12,871 nt of DNA from assembly GCA_033721095.1 (NCBI GenBank), contig JAWWBG010000059.1, positions 1-12,871 of the forward strand. The letters are read 5' to 3'. Positions within the stretch are counted from its first letter, which is position 1. Every line of letters begins with the position of its first letter. Source of the DNA: JAWWBG01 sp033721095. GTDB lineage: Bacteria; Actinomycetota; Nitriliruptoria; Nitriliruptorales; Nitriliruptoraceae. The notes beneath the pieces are model-generated. The model saw nothing but the letters and a program-made list of their open reading frames with translations. It made no database searches and was not told the origin of the DNA. Of the stretch, positions 12,539-12,871 are shown piece by piece. The translations under genes were made by a program, and so were the position numbers.

Positions 12539-12871
12539 ATGAGTGACGAGATCGCACCGGACCAGGGTGTCTACGACGCCCTGATCGCCCAGGGCGTCTC
12601 CGAGCGGATCGCCCGCGCCAAGGCCAAGGCCGCGACGCAGCGCAAGGTTCGCCAGTCCGAGGGCTGGCAGCTGGGCCCCCGCGACGCCGCCGAGGCCGCC
12701 GAGAAGCTCGCGGCCTACAAGGCCAGCGCGGGCGCCGGTGGTGGTGGCGGTGGCGCGACCGCAACGGCCACCGCCGAGGCCGCGACGGGTCGCCTGTCCC
12801 CCGAGGAGCGGGCTGCACGCGTGGCCGCGTCGCTCGGCAACGGTGGGGCGCCGGCGCAGCCGGGCGTTGCC
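12539..12871 (+). CDS. Ala/Gly-rich protein of the cytochrome b operon (partial, runs off the window)
   Basis: ATG 12539 opens a frame of 111 codons with no stop before the window edge. It lies 13 nt after the cytochrome b gene and has AGGGA upstream. Residues 1-62 are soluble and probably helical (DALIAQGVSERIARAKAKAA), Arg/Lys/Ala-rich. Residues 63-80 are a flexible linker with a run of six glycines and alternating Ala/Thr. A second charged helix (LSPEERAARVAASL) and more Ala/Gly/Pro follow. No cysteine is seen yet. The part visible looks like a linker region leading to a domain beyond the edge, which could be the missing subunit IV, a Rieske protein or another redox domain. The product cannot be named from what is present. 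Confidence 0.8.
   Translation, partial: MSDEIAPDQGVYDALIAQGVSERIARAKAKAATQRKVRQSEGWQLGPRDAAEAAEKLAAYKASAGAGGGGGGATATATAEAATGRLSPEERAARVAASLGNGGAPAQPGVA

Noticed and set aside
1..12871. CRISPR arrays, insertion sequences, tRNA or rRNA genes
   Set aside because: No regularly spaced repeats, transposase motifs, terminal repeats or tRNA-like cloverleaf was seen on either strand.

Overview
The window comes from a GC-rich actinobacterium. GC3 is very high, several genes start with GTG, the -10 hexamers are of the TANNNT type, and Rex is followed by C5-pathway haem genes in an order typical of Actinomycetota. The cytochrome b6-type operon at the right edge suggests a lineage outside the classical Streptomyces/Mycobacterium group, perhaps Nitriliruptoria/Euzebyales or Acidimicrobiia. 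That placement is inference.

Layout, left to right. Positions 1-45 may hold the first codons of a divergent gene (weak). 300-1547 is a multi-pass membrane protein with a C-terminal glutaredoxin-like domain. 1663-2313 is the NADH/NAD+-sensing repressor Rex. 2418-5692 is a tight hemA-hemC-hemD run with overlapping genes, and hemB (5743-6741) follows after 50 nt. A glycerophosphodiester phosphodiesterase-family gene (6738-7469) overlaps the hemB stop. It converges on a membrane-anchored alpha/beta hydrolase on the minus strand (7482-8672). hemL (8810-10117) is divergent from the hydrolase, looks almost leaderless, and overlaps by ATGA with a TlpA/ResA-like thioredoxin lipoprotein (10114-10617).

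After a 194-nt regulatory gap, a new operon begins: a 3-TM membrane protein (10812-11333), a 2[4Fe-4S] ferredoxin (11343-11687), a cytochrome b6-type subunit (11737-12525) and the start of an Ala/Gly-rich protein that runs off the window (12539-12871).

How the parts fit. hemA and hemL make 5-aminolevulinate from glutamyl-tRNA; hemB, hemC and hemD carry it to uroporphyrinogen III. Rex gives a plausible redox link between haem supply and respiration. The membrane/glutaredoxin protein and the TlpA-like lipoprotein may serve thiol-disulfide chemistry, including cytochrome c maturation. The last operon consumes haem.

The most interesting system is that last operon. Its cytochrome b has the b6-type histidine spacing and a cysteine in a YCLGG motif that matches the residue holding covalent haem ci in cytochrome b6. 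A dicluster ferredoxin sits immediately upstream. Together these suggest a b6-type quinone complex that exchanges electrons with a dedicated low-potential ferredoxin on the cytoplasmic side. Everything here rests on reading the sequence; no database search was possible.
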